Part shown: one piece after another, positions 32,278 to 34,848 of the stretch | Position numbering within the stretch: position 1 is the first letter of the stretch | Layout: every line of letters begins with the position of its first letter | Source of the DNA: Bradyrhizobium uaiense | GTDB lineage: Bacteria; Pseudomonadota; Alphaproteobacteria; Rhizobiales; Xanthobacteraceae | Reading direction: 5' to 3' | Length of the DNA: 34,848 bases | NCBI RefSeq assembly: GCF_010811875.1 | Contig: NZ_VKHP01000076.1 | Span: 1 to 34,848 of the forward strand | Translations under genes and position numbers: made by a program | The notes under the pieces: generated by a model | The model's database searches: none | Told to the model about the DNA's origin: nothing | Seen by the model: the letters and a program-made list of their open reading frames with translations, nothing else

Positions 32278-33054
32278 TCATGCGGCCGCCTCCGTTGCGG
32301 AGTTGCACCGACACTTGCGAACCGCCGGCCGGCCCACCTCGAATAGGCGGTTGGCCACAGCCTCGCGCACCTCCTCATCATGGAAGATGCCGACGACGGC
32401 AGCCCCGCGTGCCTTGGCCTCGTTTATCAACTCAATCACGCTCTGGCGATTGGCGGCATCGAGGGAGGCCGTCGGCTCGTCGAGGAGCAGCACCGGATAA
32501 TCGACCATGAAGCCTCGCGCGATATTGACGCGTTGTTGCTCACCGCCGGAGAAGGTGGCAGGTGCCAGAGACCACAGTCGGTCGGGGATGCGCAGCCTGG
32601 AAAGCAGGATGCGGGCGGAAGCGTACGCCGTCTCTGAAGGAACACCGCTCGCGATCGCCGGCTCGGTGACGATGTCCAGTGTCGAAACCCTTGGAATGAC
32701 GCGAAGGAATTGGCTGACGTAACCGATGGTGCGGCGTCGCACCTCGACCACTTCCCACGGCTCAGCGCTGACGAGGTCGATCGGTTCGCCACCATGTTGC
32801 ACAACAATGTGGCCAGCATCCGGCTTGTAGTTGGCGTAGAGTGAGCGCAGCAGCGTCGACTTGCCCGCGCCGGAGGAGCCGTGCAGGCAGATACATTCGC
32901 CTGCCCACACCTCGAGTGAGATGTCGTCGAAAACATCAATTGCCGCGCCACCCTGGGTATGGAGCGTGAAACCCTTCGAAAGGCCTTTGACGTGCACGAT
33001 CGGATGAACGCTCTGAGTTCCTGTCGTATTGCGCAATCTAGCATCCACCATCAC
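32278..33054 (-). CDS. phnL: PhnL, ABC-type ATPase-like subunit of the C-P lyase system (258 aa)
   Basis: PhnL resembles an ABC transporter ATPase but acts with the C-P lyase core (PhnGHIJ) in forming ribose 1-alkylphosphonate 5-triphosphate. Visible: Walker A GSSGAGKST (59-67), the PhnL-like HGSSGAGKSTLLRSLYANY context, Q-loop region YVSQFLRVIPRVS, signature FSGGEQQRVNIARG, and Walker B LLLDEPTASLD. Pattern IDVFDDISLEVWAGECICLHG is characteristic of PhnL rather than PhnK. Its start overlaps the preceding phosphodiesterase stop (33051-33054, ATGA). PhnGHIJK are not in the window, so either they are elsewhere or the pathway here is incomplete. Confidence 0.88.
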   Translation of the reverse strand: MMVDARLRNTTGTQSVHPIVHVKGLSKGFTLHTQGGAAIDVFDDISLEVWAGECICLHGSSGAGKSTLLRSLYANYKPDAGHIVVQHGGEPIDLVSAEPWEVVEVRRRTIGYVSQFLRVIPRVSTLDIVTEPAIASGVPSETAYASARILLSRLRIPDRLWSLAPATFSGGEQQRVNIARGFMVDYPVLLLDEPTASLDAANRQSVIELINEAKARGAAVVGIFHDEEVREAVANRLFEVGRPAVRKCRCNSATEAAA

Positions 33055-33950
33055 GAAGAGATCAATTCTGCCCCGGTCCCAAAACCCGCGAAGCGACTGC
33101 CGCGCGCAAACTCATAATAAAGCCGGGCTCCATCGTGAACCCAGTTGCCGATGTCAAAATCTACCATACGACGCGGTTCATGCGTTTGGACATCGATTTC
33201 ATTGCCCAGCCTAATTTCGGTCCATCCGACGCGCTTGCGCCCACCAAATCTTGGACGCCACTCGCCGGCCATATCCGTCACGAAAGCGGTGCTCGGTGCC
33301 CAGATATGCCGGATACCATCAATCAGACGATCCCGGCTTTGGTGCATATCGCCGCTCAACAGAAGCTGGACCTTCCCCGCAACAAGATAGGTACTCAGCA
33401 TGGCGCGGCTCTCCGCAGGCATGAACCAGCCAGTCGCATCGAACTCGGATAGTACGACATCGCAGGCGGCCATATGAGATAGGATACTGACCCGGCGCGA
33501 GCCAGCCTCGGTTATCGAGCGTTCCAAGAAGCTCTCCTGTTCCGCTTCTGCTGCGAGACCCGACATCAGGATCATGCTATTCAACCCGACGATCCGCCAA
33601 TCGCCTATGTCGAACGACCAAAAATCTCGACCAATCGTTTCGAGATAGCGGTTCCTCCGCTCCTCTGTGACGGCCGCTTCGGGAGCTGCAGATCTAGCGA
33701 TATCGCCAATATCGTGATTTCCGGGAACCGCGAGCCATGGGCATGGGAGCCGGTCGAGCTGCCTCCGCGCATACCGAAGGTCTGAGGGATTATTCGCCCC
33801 ATCAAGCGCGAGATCGCCGCCGACAAGAACGAGATCCGGCCGTCGCCGTGATAGTTCATCGAGCAGGATTTCCCAGTTGAATTGAAAGAAAGGTCGTTCT
33901 TCGGACAAATGCGGATCGGAGATGAAAGCGATGAATGAGGGGACGGTCAT
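33051..33950 (-). CDS. Calcineurin-like phosphodiesterase within the phn operon (299 aa)
   Basis: A dinuclear metallophosphoesterase of the class III cyclic nucleotide/GpdQ-like type: DPH (D12, H14), GGDLA (D46), GNHD (N78, H79), SHMA (H159) and GDMHQ (H203; the usual GHxH first histidine is D201). In E. coli the C-P lyase product 5-phosphoribosyl 1,2-cyclic phosphate is opened by PhnP, a metallo-beta-lactamase-fold enzyme; this gene sits between phnM and phnL and could do the same job (inference). It starts 21 bases after phnM and overlaps phnL by four bases, so it is firmly in the operon. It is unrelated in close sequence to the phosphoesterase at 3426-4301. Confidence 0.83.
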   Translation of the reverse strand: MTVPSFIAFISDPHLSEERPFFQFNWEILLDELSRRRPDLVLVGGDLALDGANNPSDLRYARRQLDRLPCPWLAVPGNHDIGDIARSAAPEAAVTEERRNRYLETIGRDFWSFDIGDWRIVGLNSMILMSGLAAEAEQESFLERSITEAGSRRVSILSHMAACDVVLSEFDATGWFMPAESRAMLSTYLVAGKVQLLLSGDMHQSRDRLIDGIRHIWAPSTAFVTDMAGEWRPRFGGRKRVGWTEIRLGNEIDVQTHEPRRMVDFDIGNWVHDGARLYYEFARGSRFAGFGTGAELISS

Positions 33951-33971
33951 GATATTCCATAGCTTTGGAAG

Positions 33972-34848
33972 TTAATAAACGGGTTGGCCGCCGCGCCATA
34001 CCGATCGGATGACCGGCAGGCCGTTGTGAACACGCACGCGCAGAAGATCGGCACGTTTTCCCGGACCTATCTCCCCCCGATCATTGAGTCCCACGCATGC
34101 AGCGGGGGATGTCGTTACGGTTGCGATCGCCTTAGGTAGCGACCAGCCGACCGTCTCCTCGGTTAGGAGAAAGGCAGCATGCAGGAGGCTCGCCGGGACA
34201 TAATCGGAAGCCAAGATATCGAGCAGGCCCGACGTCGCGCATTCGCTGGCTGATAGATTACCGATATGCGATCCCCCGCGTACGAGGTTGGGGGCGCCCA
34301 TCACTACGCGGATATCACGCCTGCGCGCCTCGGCAGCCGCGAGATGGGTTGTCGGAAACTCCGAAATCGAGTTACCCAGCTGTTCTGCCTCGAGAATATG
34401 ATCGAGTGTCGTATCGTCGTGACTTGCAACGACAATGCCCTTTGCCCGGCAGATATCAGCGACGGCGCGCCGATTTACAGTGGCGTATTGGTCTCGAGCT
34501 TCCTGTCGAGCCGCCAGGATGGTGTCAAGCTCGGCATCGGAGGCACCGGTCCTGCGCTTCTGATGCATCTTCCATTTGCGCGGATCGGGAAACGTCCGTT
34601 GTCCGGGCGTGTGATCCATGAGTGAGACCAGCTTTAGCTTAGGATGCTCCTGCAAAGCAGCGAAACGCTGCACAATGTCCGGTTCAATGATCTCGCAACG
34701 CAGATGTATGAAATGATCGGCCCGCAGCAGCCCTTCGTTCGCTGCCTCTTCCATCCCTTGCAGCATACGCCCGAGAGCGGTATTGCGATCGCTGTCGAAC
34801 TCCTCGCCCACTAGTCCAAAACTGTCGAACATGGTGGTGATGCCGGAA
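33972..34848 (-). CDS. phnM: PhnM, ribose 1-methylphosphonate 5-triphosphate diphosphatase, 5' end outside the window
   Basis: PhnM is an amidohydrolase-superfamily enzyme that removes diphosphate from the alkylphosphonate-ribose triphosphate before C-P bond cleavage. About 290 of roughly 380 residues are present; the frame is open through the right edge (SGITTMFDSFG). Family segments: ADHFIHLRCEI (metal-binding histidine), SLMDHTPGQRTF, ASHDDTTLDHI, SEFPTT, VVMGAPNLVRGGSHIGN and the C-terminal GEIGPGKRADLLRVRV. It is the first visible gene of a minus-strand operon continuing with the phosphodiesterase and phnL. Confidence 0.92.
   Translation of the reverse strand, partial: SGITTMFDSFGLVGEEFDSDRNTALGRMLQGMEEAANEGLLRADHFIHLRCEIIEPDIVQRFAALQEHPKLKLVSLMDHTPGQRTFPDPRKWKMHQKRRTGASDAELDTILAARQEARDQYATVNRRAVADICRAKGIVVASHDDTTLDHILEAEQLGNSISEFPTTHLAAAEARRRDIRVVMGAPNLVRGGSHIGNLSASECATSGLLDILASDYVPASLLHAAFLLTEETVGWSLPKAIATVTTSPAACVGLNDRGEIGPGKRADLLRVRVHNGLPVIRSVWRGGQPVY

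Overview
The window looks like an accessory region (genomic or symbiosis-island type) of an alphaproteobacterium in the Rhizobiales, probably a Bradyrhizobium or Mesorhizobium relative. The reasons are a rhizobial porin_2-type porin (YxxxC-x2-YGxGYFYIPGTxTC signature), a stand-alone DUF2285 protein, a DUF6634-like protein, IS66 debris and a C-P lyase (phn) gene set. No rRNA, tRNA or CRISPR array was found by reading.

Layout. (A) 1-575: 3' end of an OpuAC-type osmoprotectant-binding gene, probably ordinary chromosome. (B) 576-6592: accessory genes, namely a DUF2285 protein, an XRE regulator with a palindromic operator, a DUF6634-like protein, an orphan gene, a calcineurin-like phosphoesterase and a soluble FtsH-like AAA+/M41 protease. 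(C) 6593-14511: a hairpin-rich non-coding stretch followed by a co-directional Tn7-like transposition operon (orphan ORF, TnsA-like, TnsB-like, TnsC-like and a very long TniQ). (D) 14512-24143: a metabolic cluster with an FAD amine/amino-acid oxidase, a five-gene minus-strand operon (class I aminotransferase, half-size nucleotidyltransferase, CDP-alcohol phosphatidyltransferase, MocR-type aminotransferase, methyltransferase) and a plus-strand pair (MurD-like amide ligase, methyltransferase). (E) 24144-28482: decayed DNA, a solute-binding protein without a permease, and a porin. (F) 28483-30606: IS66 tnpA remnant and a class V aminotransferase. (G) 30848-31894: a RES/Xre toxin-antitoxin pair with a readable promoter and operator. 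(H) 32146-34848: part of a phosphonate-catabolism operon (phnM, a calcineurin-like phosphodiesterase, phnL, and the stump of a DUF1045 gene), leaving the window at the right edge.

How the parts fit. The tns genes can supply end cleavage (TnsA), strand transfer (TnsB), ATP-dependent regulation (TnsC) and target choice (TniQ). I could not locate the element ends, so which neighbouring genes are cargo is open. Region D is the most unusual part. Two transaminases, a cytidylyltransferase-like fragment, a CDP-alcohol phosphatidyltransferase, a Mur-type ligase and two methyltransferases suggest synthesis of a small amino-acid or amino-phosphonate-like metabolite or its lipid conjugate; this is inference only. 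Gene fragments (histidine phosphatase, ParB-like, sigma-54 activator, IS66, DUF1045) between intact genes show repeated insertion and deletion. The DNA between about 15 and 28 kb also reads visibly less GC-rich than the flanking OpuAC gene and the class V aminotransferase gene.
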